From Trichosporon coremiiforme (taxonomy: Eukaryota > Basidiomycota > Tremellomycetes > Trichosporonales > Trichosporonaceae): a stretch of DNA of 64,000 bases. Under the pieces are notes generated by a model. It saw only the letters and a program-made list of their open reading frames with translations, had not been told where the DNA came from and searched no databases. Location of the stretch: contig BCJJ01000004.1 in NCBI GenBank assembly GCA_039545355.1, positions 1-64,000 of the forward strand, read 5' to 3'. The position numbers were made by a program, and so were the translations under genes. Positions 1-11,000 of this stretch are shown in pieces (position 1 is the stretch's first letter; each line of letters begins with the position of its first letter).

Positions 1-726
1 GTCCAGAAGTCGATCTACTACCTCACCGGCGAGTCCCTCGAGGCCGTCCGCGAGTCGCCCTTCCTTGAGGCCCTCAAGAAGAAGGGCTTCGAGGTCCTCC
101 TCCTCGTCGACCCCATCGACGAGTACGCCGTTACCCAGCTCAAGGAGTTCGACGGCAAGAAGCTCGTCTGTGTCTCCAAGGAGGGACTCGAGCTCGAGGA
201 GACTCCCGAGGAGAAGGCTGAGCTCGAGAAGGAGCAGAAGGAGTTCGAGGACCTCTGCAAGAACATCAAGGAGACCCTTGGTGACCGCGTCGAGAAGGTC
301 GTCGTCTCGAACCGTATCACCGACTCGCCCTGTGTTCTTGTCACTGGTCAGTTCGGCTGGTCCTCGAACATGGAGCGTATCATGAAGGCCCAGGCCCTCC
401 GTGACTCCTCCATGTCTTCGTACATGGCTTCCAAGAAGACCCTTGAGATCAACCCCCAGCACCCGATCATTAAGGAGCTCAAGAAGAAGTCTGACGAGGA
501 CAAGGGTGACAAGACCGTCAAGGACCTTACCACCCTCCTCTACGAGACCTCGCTCCTCACCTCGGGCTTCACCCTTAACAACCCCCAGGACTTCGCTTCG
601 CGCATCAACCGCATGATCTCCCTCGGTCTCTCCATCGACGACGCCGATGTCGGTGCCCCTGAGCCCTCGACCGAGTCTGCCCCTGCTCTCGAGGAGGCCG
701 GCGGCTCCATGGAGGAGGTCGACTAA
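1..726 (+). CDS. HSP90: HSP90 molecular chaperone, C-terminal part (5' end outside window)
   Basis: The reading frame is open from base 1 and gives the last 241 residues of a cytosolic HSP90, the ATP-dependent chaperone of kinases, receptors and other clients. Visible landmarks are the middle-domain end ([10 protein letters not shown], then [16 protein letters not shown]), the dimerisation domain ([32 protein letters not shown]) and an acidic tail ending MEEVD, the TPR-cochaperone docking motif that marks the cytosolic form. No intron is needed in this part. The codon choice is strongly biased to C-ending codons, as expected for a highly expressed gene. The N-terminal ATPase domain lies upstream of the window. 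Confidence 0.97.
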   Translation, partial: VQKSIYYLTGESLEAVRESPFLEALKKKGFEVLLLVDPIDEYAVTQLKEFDGKKLVCVSKEGLELEETPEEKAELEKEQKEFEDLCKNIKETLGDRVEKVVVSNRITDSPCVLVTGQFGWSSNMERIMKAQALRDSSMSSYMASKKTLEINPQHPIIKELKKKSDEDKGDKTVKDLTTLLYETSLLTSGFTLNNPQDFASRINRMISLGLSIDDADVGAPEPSTESAPALEEAGGSMEEVD

Positions 727-1005
727 GTGTTGAGTCGGCAGTTGAAGAGCAGCAGAAGCAGATTCCTACATCAAGTTAAACATTAGTTCCCCAAAACGGC
801 AGCGTGCCAGAGCGGTCGTGCCATCTTTCCTGCATTATAGCTAGGATTGCGCAGTTATGCATTGTGTCATAGTCGTGCGAGTGCGTTCTGCGCCTAGCAA
901 TGGAAGCATTTAGAGGAAGTGACTGACTGCTGCAATACAGAATGCAACTTTTATACGTTAAGGTAGAATCGTATGCGTATTTTTTGTCGTGTTTACAATG
1001 CGAAC

Positions 1006-2363
1006 TTACTCTGGGTCTTGTCTGCCCAGGACGTCGCTGTCTTCTCCCTCCGCCCTCTCCTCCCAGCCTCCATAGTTTCTCACAACGCCCTCTTCGATGA
1101 TACTGCTGAGCATCATCCTTTCGCCCATCTTCTCGATGCCGTCAGGTACATCATCCGGGTTCTCATCTTCTTCCTCGTCTTCTCTTGGGGCAACACTGGG
1201 TAGCCTGAGGCGCCCCTCGCGCAGCGCCTGTGTGTACTCCTCATGCGCCTCCTCGTCTTCCTCGTCGAGATCATAAGGCGTGTCAGCAGGGTAGAACAGG
1301 GGTGTCGCGCTGCGCGCGCCGCCTGACGCGCCCGGGCCCGGCGTCGCGCTCCACCCCCTGCCTGACGCTGACGGCCCTGGTGTTTGAGCGACGGACACGG
1401 AGCGCGAGGCATTACGCATGTTGCGCATCGAGGACGTCGGGCCACGTTGTGGCGGCGCGGGTGCTGCAGACGTGTACCTGCTCGCTCGGAGGGTGCCGGT
1501 CCTGCTGCGGGAGCGCGCAAGTGACGCACTGCGTGTCGAGAGGCGTGATGCCGGCGGAGCGTACTGGCTCGGTGGCAAGGGCGGGTACGGCTCAATGATC
1601 AGCACAAGCTGAACCGACGAAGTGCCGAAGCCTGGGTGTCAGTTTCTGCAGTTTGCGCAAAACTTGCCTTGGTATGAGAGAGAGACATCGGGCTTCATCT
1701 GCTTAATGTCGAGCTCAGCACGCTCGTCTGCATCCTCCTCGCCCTCCGCCTCGATAGCCGTTGGCGGTGCCGTGTTGTCTGCTGGTTCGCCCGGAGGAGT
1801 CACTGGCTCGTCCTTAACGAGAATCTCGTCCTCTTCGATACTGACCTCCTCCTCGCCGTCTTCGTTGTAGCTGATACTAGCGCGCTTACGCTTCCGCGTA
1901 ACGCGCGGTTCGACGGATTCTGGTTCTGATGCTGGAGGTGGCGTCGGTGCGCGCAAGGAATACGTTTTGTTCTGAAGTTAGCTAGAACTACACTGCTATC
2001 ATGTGCAATATTTGCCTTAAGCAGCACAACTTCTGTGCGTGTTGTTTTGCGCAGGAAGTAGCAGTACTGATATGTATCAGATGTCAGCTCAAGTCACGGA
2101 GATCGCTCACCTCCTCGCTCCACATGCACTTTGTGCTTTTTGTCATAGCGCTCCTTCGTCAACAAATCCTTCATTCTGAATGTTAGCTGTGCAGGGACTA
2201 TACCTGGCTAGGGCACCTACTTGTCCTTGAGATCCGCGATGACCAGCTGGAGCACTCGGTCCGACATCCAGTCCACATGTCGCTCATCCAGATACAAGAA
2301 CAAAGGCACTATCCGGTAGTTCGAAGCTCGGAGATAGAAGGCGTTTCGAGTTGAGAACTTCAT
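1006..2363 (-). CDS. Unnamed acidic, probably nuclear protein; five exons, two GC-AG introns
   Basis: I do not recognise the family. The model is complement(1006-1631, 1668-1971, 2016-2032, 2111-2175, 2221-2363) and closes in frame at 384 residues. The N-terminal ~85 residues look folded (RIVPLFLYLDERHVDWMSDR, then LQLVIADLKDKMKDLLTKER). A basic RVTRKRKR stretch that could act as a nuclear signal follows, then long acidic runs and a Ser/Arg/Pro-rich region. Two introns use GC donors (AAG|GCAAAT at 2015 and AAG|GCAAGT at 1667), and exon 3 is only 17 nt. The start at 2363 is the first ATG of the conserved-looking frame; an extra 5' exon cannot be excluded, and exon 3 is the least certain part. 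It is transcribed divergently from RPT5. Confidence 0.6.
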
Positions 2364-2740
2364 TTCGCCCTGCTTCAAAAGCACACGCAAGAGTTTGTGT
2401 TGTTGACCTGGTGTCGAGACTGCAACACACTGGTTCCTAGAGCCTCGAGCAGACGGAGTGGAGTCCAGTCAACTCGGCCCCAGTCCAACTGGGCCGGCCT
2501 CCACTTGGGCCTGAGCCTTGCATTACTGCGTCACTCCACGTGGCGCGGCTTAATCTGATGCTAGATCCCAATAGAACTTTCGCGTCCCATTAGGATTTGA
2601 TTACAAACCAACTTGAACCGCCCCCGCTGACGAGTCGCATTTGCCTCCACCATGAGCTGACCGCACCCTCCCTGTCGCCTTCGAGCGGCACGATGACCTA
2701 GCTGCGAATTCATCATCAAGACCTTCCCCAACGAACGACC
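2364..2740. promoter_or_regulatory. Divergent promoter between the acidic-protein gene and RPT5
   Basis: This 377-bp spacer separates two divergent start codons. It contains TTTGCCTCC at 2640-2648, one mismatch from the reverse complement of the yeast proteasome control element (GGTGGCAAA), about 93 bp before the RPT5 start. That element and its factor Rpn4 are known from ascomycete yeasts, so relevance here is speculative. No other feature is evident. Confidence 0.35.
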
Positions 2741-4368
2741 ATGTCCGCCCCTGCAGGTGAACCGCCTGTGCCCCCGAGTCAGCCCTCGAACAACGACCGC
2801 AAGGAGGAGTCCCCCTCCTCTTCCGGACAGGCGAGCGAGCAGCCTGCCGCTGGTGAAGATGTCAAAATGAAGGAGGCCAAGCCGGAGAAGCCGGAGGAGA
2901 CTTGGGACGACATCCCGGAACACGTTCTGAAGGTGAGTCTGCAGTTATTAAAGGTATGGGAAGTAGCTGACGAGGATCAGGGTGACGCACAGGAGATCAG
3001 GATGCAGACGAGGATGATTGACAACGAGGTGAAGATGCTGCGCGCGGAGAACCTTCGACTCTCACATGAGCGTGAGCAAATGGTCGAAAAGATCCAGGAC
3101 AACATGACGAAGATCAAGCAGAACAAGGTCCTTCCGTATCTGGTCTCGAAGGTGGTGGAGATTCTTGATGTCGACGCCGAGGCACAGGAGGGAGCGGCGC
3201 ACAACGAGCAGAATGCGAAGAAGTCCAAGTGTGCTGTTATTAAGACATCCACACGACAGGTGAGGTCGCCGCAAGTCAATGAGCTGACTCCAGACTGTGT
3301 TCCTCCCGATTATCGGCCTTGTTCCTCACAACGAGCTGACACCGGGAGACCTTATTGGCGTCAACAAGGACTCTTACCTGGTCCTGGACAAGCTGCCGGC
3401 AGAGTACGATGCGCGAGTGAAGGCGATGGAGGTCGACGAGCGACCCACAGAGACCTATACTGACATTGGTGGTCTGGACAAGCAGATTGAGGAGCTGGTT
3501 GAGGCGATGTACGTCTTCTTCTGAATATCTGTAAGCTGACTCCAGTGTTCTGCCCATGCAGCAGGCTGAGAAGTTCAAGACCCTTGGCATCAAGCCCCCC
3601 AAGGGATGTCTCATGTATGGCCCTCCCGGAACCGGAAAGACAATGCTTGCCCGCGCTTGTGCCGCTCAGACGAACGCCTGTTACCTCAAGCTTGCTGGTC
3701 CCTCACTTGTGCAGATGTACATCGGTGACGGTGCCAAGCTCGTTCGTGATGCCTTCGAGCTTGCTAAGCAGAAGGCACCCGCTATCATCTTCATCGACGA
3801 GCTGGATGCCGTTGGTACAAAGCGTTTCGACAGCAACAAGGCTGGTGACCGTGAAGTCCAGCGCACCATGCTTGAGCTACTCAACCAGCTCGATGGTTTC
3901 TCAAGTGATGAGCGTATCAAGGTCATCGCCGCCACTAACCGTATCGACATTCTTGACCCGGCTCTGCTCCGTTCCGGTCGATTGGACCGCAAGATTGAAT
4001 TCCCACTTCCCAACGAGTCCGCGCGTGAGCGCATTCTCCAGATTCATGCTCGTAAGCTGAACCACAAGGGTGTCAAGTGAGTCCTGGCCATTCTTTCCTG
4101 ACTGACAATTAGCTTCGAGGAGCTTGCGCGATCAACAGAGGACATGAACGGTGCCCAGCTCAAGGCCGTGTGTGTCGAGGCTGGAATGGTGAGTGACCGT
4201 ACACAAGATCTGAACTGACTGGCAGCTTGCCCTTCGACAGAATGCGACCCAGCTTTCGCACGAGCACTTCATGGGTGGTATCCTGGAGGTCCAGGCCCGC
4301 AAGGCCAAGGAACACCACGTGAGTTATATGACGCTAGATAACGGCTGACCATTTAGTATTTCGCTTAA
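2741..4368 (+). CDS. RPT5: 26S proteasome regulatory particle ATPase Rpt5 (PSMC3/6A type)
   Basis: Model join(2741-2932, 2981-3259, 3294-3508, 3546-4076, 4113-4188, 4226-4318, 4357-4368), 465 residues, about the family length. Rpt5 is one of six AAA ATPases of the 19S base that unfold ubiquitinated substrates and open the 20S gate. Visible in order: N-terminal coiled coil ([17 protein letters not shown]), OB-type domain ([30 protein letters not shown]), Walker A GPPGTGKT, Walker [12 protein letters not shown], arginine fingers in [14 protein letters not shown], and a small C-terminal helical domain. The tail reads KEHHYFA, so the gate-opening HbYX motif has Phe where Tyr is usual. The last exon encodes only Y-F-A-stop. 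Intron 1 (48 nt) is stop-free and in frame, so its retention would insert 16 residues. Confidence 0.96.
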
Positions 4369-4675
4369 GCAGTGTCAAGCTAGATGTAGTAGACAACGTA
4401 ACGGTGTCATGTTCCGATATCGTGCACCCACTAGGAGAAGAGGTGCATGCAGCCAGTCGGAAGCAGTGTGATAGAAGCAGATGCATTATGTATTGTGAAC
4501 GGCTACGAAGACGGGCACTGAACGTGAAAGAAGATTGCGCTGAAACGGGGGTACGCGTCGGCCGATGGAACCTAGAACCTATCTACGCGATTGCGTCACG
4601 GTCCAGTTGCCGCTGCCTCCATATCATGACGATTCGACATTCTGCCTTCTACTTCCCATCGTCACTTCCTCCATC
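4369..4675. other. Intergenic spacer RPT5 to DENN gene
   Basis: This 307-bp spacer should hold the 3' UTR of RPT5 and the promoter/5' UTR of the next gene on the same strand. I see no coding potential or distinctive motif. Confidence 0.6.
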
Positions 4676-6539
4676 ATGTCCAACCTTCCCCACTTGTCGC
4701 CATTGGCGGCGCTCTTTCTGACGCACTTCCACGACCTGAAGGGCCAGGAGGTGTCATACTACGTCTCCCTTGACAGTGAGTTTGTCTACACAGTTAACAG
4801 CCAATTCATTCGATCCGATCCCTCAAAGATTACGCCGGGCTGGTTGGTGATGGCACAGCTACCTACTGCAAACTTCCTTGCAGAGTGCATATCATGCTGA
4901 CAGCTGCAGACAGCATCCCTCCGGGGCGCATCGAGCACACTTCATTGCCTTCTGGGCTGCATCTGCGCGATCAGGACCTTGTCACATTCACCCACTGTGG
5001 TCTTCCCGGAGCTGGGCTCTTCAGGTCAAGAGCCCAAGAGACTGGTCGAGGAAGGCGTATGGGTACACTGGGTGTTGTTCTGGGTGAGTGTCGGCGGTAG
5101 GGCAACTTGCCAGCAAAGCAAACACAGGCAGCTCGGTCGAGATCAGGTTGGGGCTGACCATAGCACCGCCTGCAACCGGCACCGACGTGTTTGAACTGGA
5201 AGGTCCTCTAGAGGATCTCTACGACCGTCTTGAGGGTGTGAGCGACCCCTTTGAGGACGATGGAACCGACAAAACAGCAGTCAAAGCCCTCTTGGATGAA
5301 GTGTGGGCAAACTCAAAGGCGAAGAGCCGAGAGGCACCGGAGCCTCAGAGCGCTAGAGCGCTTGCGAACGTGCTCAGCAAACGCATACGCGTGAGTACCT
5401 AGCGAGCGCTTCTTACGGAGAGCTGATTTTCAGCCACAGCACCCTATCACTTACATGCCGGCTCTTCTCGGCATGATGGGCCCGGAGCTCATCACCATTT
5501 ACAAGGCATCGCTGGCGGGCCAACGTATCGTGAGTAACTCTTCATCTGCTGAATCTAACGGCAGCTTATCTACTCACCACCTCCTCTTCTTACTAGTGGC
5601 GCGTTTGCTTGGTGTATCTGGGCCATGGGCCTTCCTCCGGCTGCTGCTTTAGAGAATGGCGCACGGCCGTCGGTTCTGCTGGGGAACATCGGACTCATGG
5701 ATCTCGACGACATCAAGAAGAGAGTGGGAGGATGGGTGGCCAGTGAGCTAATCACACCGATCAAGCTGACAGCAGCGACTAGCGATATGATGTACAAGTC
5801 TCACACTGACGCCTATGACATGTTCATCGACATGTCCGACGTGCTGTCCGTGCTGGGCGACATCGACGTGCGATCGTTAGACAAGTTCCAATCGCCGCCT
5901 CCGGTTCTGCAATGCCAACCTGAAATCGGCAAGAAGCCAAGTACACGTGTGGTGACGTACTCGTTCGCTGATTTGGGACTGTACCGAAGCTTGGTGCTGC
6001 TCGATCAGAGTCCGCGCGGCGTGCGGGCCACCACAGTCGGCTTCACGGCCACGAACCGCTCAGGGGGCATGTGGCTCGTCGTGTTTGAGCTTCTTGAGAG
6101 CATGTGGCATCTTTGCATTGGGGTCTGTGACTTTGCCTTAGGTCGGGGCCGCGTCGGCATCCAGCTGGAAGACTCGGAGGACGCGTGCCTGCTACGCGAC
6201 GCGGACGTGCATTCATTGCTTGACAACTATGTCGACGAGGACGACAGCGCCATGTCGACAGAGCCGGATGACGGCTCCATCCCTGACGACACGGCACGCA
6301 GGGGGCGGCTCATCCTCGACCAATTCCACCACAACGCCTACCACTTGTATGCCCGTCTCATTTCCGTCAGTGCTGGGTCCTGGGAGCTAACGCCTGCCCA
6401 GTTGAAAGAGCTGACTGGGCGCTGGACTGGGGGCAACGGGGAGGAGAAACAATGGCTTGCCTTGGCCAGGAACTGGAACGTGGAACCCGCCATAGGTTCG
6501 GAGAACACGGAAGGCGGCGCCGACATGTCGCAGCAATGA
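4676..6539 (+). CDS. DENN-related protein of the LCHN/DENND11 (DUF2347) type
   Basis: Model join(4676-4775, 4910-5083, 5128-5390, 5434-5529, 5565-5742, 5776-6539), 524 residues, closing in frame. The N-terminus FLTHFHDLKGQEVSYYVSL followed by HTSLPSGLHLRDQDLVTFTH, and the central block PELITIYKASLAGQRILIYS followed by PPPLLTSGAFAWCIWAMGLP, match the layout of LCHN-type DENN proteins, where a short SPPP-containing segment follows the 'IYKA...RI' helix. DENN proteins are generally Rab/Arf GTPase regulators in membrane traffic; a specific target cannot be inferred. The C-terminal 250 residues are less conserved and end in an acidic, Gly-rich tail. All introns but the first are 34-44 nt; the first (134 nt) could hide a small exon. 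Confidence 0.75.
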
Positions 6540-8083
6540 GGAAGGTGCCGATGAAGAGGGCGAGCGCACAGGTGTGTTGCTTCTCCAGGCCAGGCGGTCT
6601 GGGCGTCTCCGCGATCTGCAATTGGGTGGCAAGGGTCTGGCGCGCCTGGCGCCCGGGCACTCTCCCATCAGCGCTGGGGCAGGTTGGAATAACCAGTGTT
6701 CAGCCAGTGCTGGCGCCGCGGAGGCCGCCACTGCGCTTCTGGTTGCGGCATGCACAGTGTACGTATGAGCCTCAAAGCGTCTAGCTGCTACCAGAGCTCC
6801 ACATATTCCTGAAGGAGCGCGTGTGCCGACGGCATCGTGGCGTCGCCATTTCTGTAGCTCTGTGCACATCATGCAGAACAATAAGACAAGACCAGGAGAG
6901 CGACAAGGTCTACCATTCCACGGCGTGTTGGAATTGGTGGGTGAACGTGGAAAGACGGACACTGCCAATGGACATCAGGGAATGCCCGACATCGCCCAAC
7001 GAGTGGGTGGAAGACCAGGGGGCGTGATAGCAGACAGCTGTCGGAGCACGGAGGCTGAGCCAATCAAGAACGGGGCCGGCAGCTAAGAGCACATGGCTGA
7101 GAAGGAGCCGAGCCCAGGGAAGGGAAGAGAGCTGGGTGTGGGCCTGTGACAACAGTTACGAGAAATGGACATCTTTCGGCATGTCAAGCATCAGAGGTCA
7201 GACCAGACGGTGCAAGGCGCGCAGCACGCGGGAGAGAGAGAAGGACAGAGAAGACGAGTCGTCGGCACATATGCACGTGTCCGCGTGTGCATAGCATGGG
7301 AGGGGATGTCCGTTGGGCGCTTCGAGGGAGTGAGTGGTCTGTGGACCAAATGGCTCATTGGGCGGCGCAGGAGCAGGAGGAGAGCATGAGAGCATGAGAG
7401 CAGTAGTTTCAGAGGCCGGAGGATAAGAATTTGAGGGCCGCAGGTTAATGCAGGTAATGGTGGTTGAAATGACAGGATGACAGGGTCGGCAGCAAGGATG
7501 CCTTTCAAGGCATGCGTATGGAGCGTATGGACGCGTGTTAGTCGGTTTATCATTCAGTCAAATTCCGCAGGTTCGGACTGGGTGCTGCGTGTTGCCTGGG
7601 CACCTGGGCCGCGCCGCCTGGTGCGGTACCGCCTGGTGTCAGCGCCCCGACGACGGCGGGGGCGCTCTGGCGGACGCTAGGTAAGCAAGCCCTTAAGCCC
7701 AGCCAGGCAGGCGCCAGGAGCCAGGTACGCAGGGTGGCTCACTCATTCACCCACTCACCCAAACCCTCACTCACGCGCGCCTCCAGGCTGCAGTTCTGGC
7801 TCTAGGAAACCGTCACGCACGGCAACCCTCCTGCAATCACACTCACACCAACCGCACGCACATCCTCCATCCTCCATCTTCCATCCTCCATCCTCCATCC
7901 TCATCTTCACACACTCGTTGCACCCCACAGCAAGCACCGTTCTTTCAATCCCACACTCACCCACACCCTCACCGTACCCGATAACCCCCCTGCAACCACT
8001 ACTCCCGCCCTCGCCCTCGCCACCCCGTCGCATCCACATCCCGAACTCGACCCGTCCGAAACTGCTCGCCGTCCGATGCGCTG
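6540..8083. other. Intergenic region and long leader of the SCAP gene
   Basis: 1.5 kb without a supported gene. The last ~300 bp on the + strand are C/T-rich, as is common for basidiomycete promoters and leaders, and include an imperfect CATCCTC-type tandem stretch near 7862-7904. A two-codon upstream ORF (ATG-CGC-TGA, 8076-8084) overlaps the SCAP start. Scattered open frames around 6550-7550 on both strands lack any recognisable domain. Confidence 0.5.
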
Positions 8084-8084
8084 A
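8076..8084 (+). promoter_or_regulatory. Two-codon upstream ORF overlapping the SCAP start codon
   Basis: Bases 8076-8086 read ATGCGCTGATG: a Met-Arg-stop upstream ORF whose TGA shares its A with the ATG chosen for the SCAP gene. Such a minimal overlapping arrangement could tune initiation by termination-reinitiation or leaky scanning. The arrangement is seen directly; the regulatory role is inferred and depends on the transcript starting upstream. Confidence 0.45.
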
Positions 8085-11000
8085 TGTCGTGGCTCGGCAC
8101 CAACTCGCTCCGCCATCGGCGCGGCAGTAGCGCTAGCAGTGCCGGCCCCGCTGCGCGACCGAGACGACGGAGATCCACAAAGACGTTTCAGAACAATGTC
8201 CGCTCCTTCTCCTCCCCGCGGACTGTCATCCGCGAAGCCTTCAAGCGGTTCGGAGAGCACTGCGCCAGGAATCAGGTGCGTTGCCGTCCCCAAACACCTT
8301 ATCTCTCAGTGATCGGCTCGCCGGCAGAGTCCGTGATCCGTGACCCAATTCAACTCGATTGGCTTGGGCCGTGCGACTCGGCACTCGGTGTCCGTGTCAC
8401 ATTCATTTCGCGCCCGGCCACTACTGGATGCGACAGCAGGGTGATCGTCCGCCGCTGCGCTTTGCCGGTGGAGGAACTGTGGCAAGCGGCGGGAACGTCT
8501 GTTTGCCGCTGGGCGCCTAGCGCCGATGCAGCACCCGCAGGTAGCATGTGAACTTCGGCGCGGCGACACTTCGTACCCGTCCCCCTTAACTCTCACACCT
8601 TGTTTTGCATCAGCCATCCTTGAGTGCGAGCTAATCCTTCAGATCCGAACACTGCTCATCGACTGCTTCGTGATGACCACCCTGTTCTATCCCTCGATCG
8701 CAGCCTTCATTGAACGAGGTTTCGACGCACCCTCCGCCCATCCCGCCTCCCCGATACCTTGCAGTAGCACTGCTAGCACATCATGGCGACCCATTCAGGA
8801 TGCCTTCTATCCCGACCCGCCACCACTACTTCCCAACGTTGAATGGGGACCGTGGTGGGCGCCAGAAGGAGACAGAGCATGGGTGGCCGCCCAGTCATGC
8901 TCTGCAGGCACCTCAGCCAACATTCCTGAAATCGACGTGCTTCGGATAGCATGGGCAGATGTGGGAGAGGTGCTGGATGGGGAGAATGGAGAGGGTGTGA
9001 GTCTGCTGAAACAGGTGCAGAGATTGGCGGATGAGTGGGAAGACGGCGCTCGCTGTGTGAGGCATCTGATACCCCACAACGGCCAAGTTAAGGAGGACGG
9101 ACCCTGCTACATCATCAGCCCCGACGGCGCAGGGGGCACGACCGCGCACGGAGAGCTCTGGGGAAGCCCCGAGGAGTACAGCTCGACCTACCGCACCGTT
9201 GCTGTCCCATTTCACGTACAAGGGGACCGACAAGCCTTCGAAGACAAATGGAACGCTAAGCTGGGGCAGGTACTGGCGCCGCTTGGTGCTGAGGTATTCA
9301 CTGAGTCGTGGCCACGAGGGGTTGGTAACAGCTCGACGCTAGTTTCTGTAAGCTCACTAATCGGTTCTGCTAGCTGACTTGTCTCAGTTTTCGACAACTC
9401 CGCCGCCAACTGCTCCGACACCCAAGTCGAACAAGACACCGCGGATCGTGTTCGTCCTGTACGCGTTGCTGCTCGCCGGGCTGCTCTACCAGCTGTCACG
9501 AAACGCCACCAAGGTCCACTCGCCAATCGGTCTCGCCTTCACGGGCATTGTGCAGCTCTGTTGCTCTGCCCTGATGTCGTCCGGCGTGCTCGCGGTGCTC
9601 GGCTGGAATGATCTCAGCTGGAAGGGATGGGGCTGGAGCAAGGGCCAGACCGTCCTGCCGACCTACGTCCTGCCGTTCGTCATTGTCGTCGTCGGCGTCG
9701 AGAACATGTCGGTTCTTACGAGAGCCGTCTTCTCCGTGCCGTTCACGCACTCGGTTCCTGAGCGCATCGGCATCGGCCTCAGTAAGGTCGGGGGGACCAT
9801 GTTCCTGACGTCCTGCACGGATTTGCTCATCTTGGCGTTTGTTTCGCTCTGCGTGCACCTGCAACCCGTCCGCGAGTTCTGCATCTTCGCCGCAGTCGTC
9901 ATCATCGCCGACTGGTTCATGCTCAACACGTTCTTCCTGACCGTCCTGTCGATCGACGCCCAGCGTCTCGAGCTCGCCGATGTCCTAGCATCTAAAGGCG
10001 GGTTATCTGCTACGGAAGCTAAGCGACGCGAGGAGGATGCCGCCAAGCGCCGCGCTGGTCGACGAGCAGCCCGCATAAACTGGCGCAAGATCCTCCGCGC
10101 TCGTGTCGCCAAGAGTGGAAGCTTAATCCTCCTGCTCACTTCGGTTGGCATCATTTACTGGTACACCGAGCGCGGTCGTATCAACCCTGCAGCGGCACTT
10201 TACGGCTACGTCCCGACAGCAACTTCGTCTTACGCCTTGTCTGCTCGCCCGACCACTTTCGCCACTGCCGCCAGCAGTCTATTCTCCATCACGCCTTCCG
10301 AAGAGCTCTGGAGAGCGATCAATCCCAAGGGTCTGACCTCGGTTCGGATCGCTATGCCCCCCTCGTCGATTGTGGTACTCCCTCGCCCAGGGCACGCTCT
10401 GGAACCTTCAGACATCAGGCTCATGCTTGACCCGCTGAAGCCCGCGCGAGCGTTCGACATCCGCCCAGTCTGGCACTTGTTCAAGTTCGTCATTGTCCCG
10501 CTCCTGTCGACGCCCCTGGCGCTGTATGGACTCCTGAGGTTCCTGCTGAAGGACTCGGACAAGCTCGCAGTCCAGCGTGACCACTTGAAACATCCTGACG
10601 ACGATCACGGATCAGATGAGGAGTCCGATGATGAAGGCCACCGCAGCTCGAAAGCCAACTCGTCGATCAGCGTCTACATGCTCCCGGCCAGTCACGAATT
10701 CGATGTCGACGTGATCGCAGCAAGCCCAGACGGCAAGCTCGCCGTGTCGATCGGTATCGACAATACGATCTGCTTGTGGCGCTTCACCGACGATGATCAT
10801 GCTTCGGGCACCCGAGAGATGTTGACGGTCGACACCTTCCTGAAGGACAGCCCTGCCATCGGCGCTGCGGTCAGCCGGGACAACAACTACGTCGCGGTGG
10901 CAACTCGTAACGGTTTGGTTCAGTTCTGGGCCACCCCTGAGGACGGCAAGACCGACAGCATTGGCGTCACGAACCTGTTCCAGCCCGAATGCCAGGATCG

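Noticed and set aside
2640..2648. Strong claim of a proteasome control element for Rpn4
   Set aside because: One mismatch to the consensus, a single copy, and Rpn4 control is not established in basidiomycetes; kept only as a weak note in the promoter entry.
6387..6968. 193-codon open frame on - at the end of the DENN gene
   Set aside because: It overlaps the C-terminus of the spliced + gene; composition is typical of an antisense GC-rich frame.
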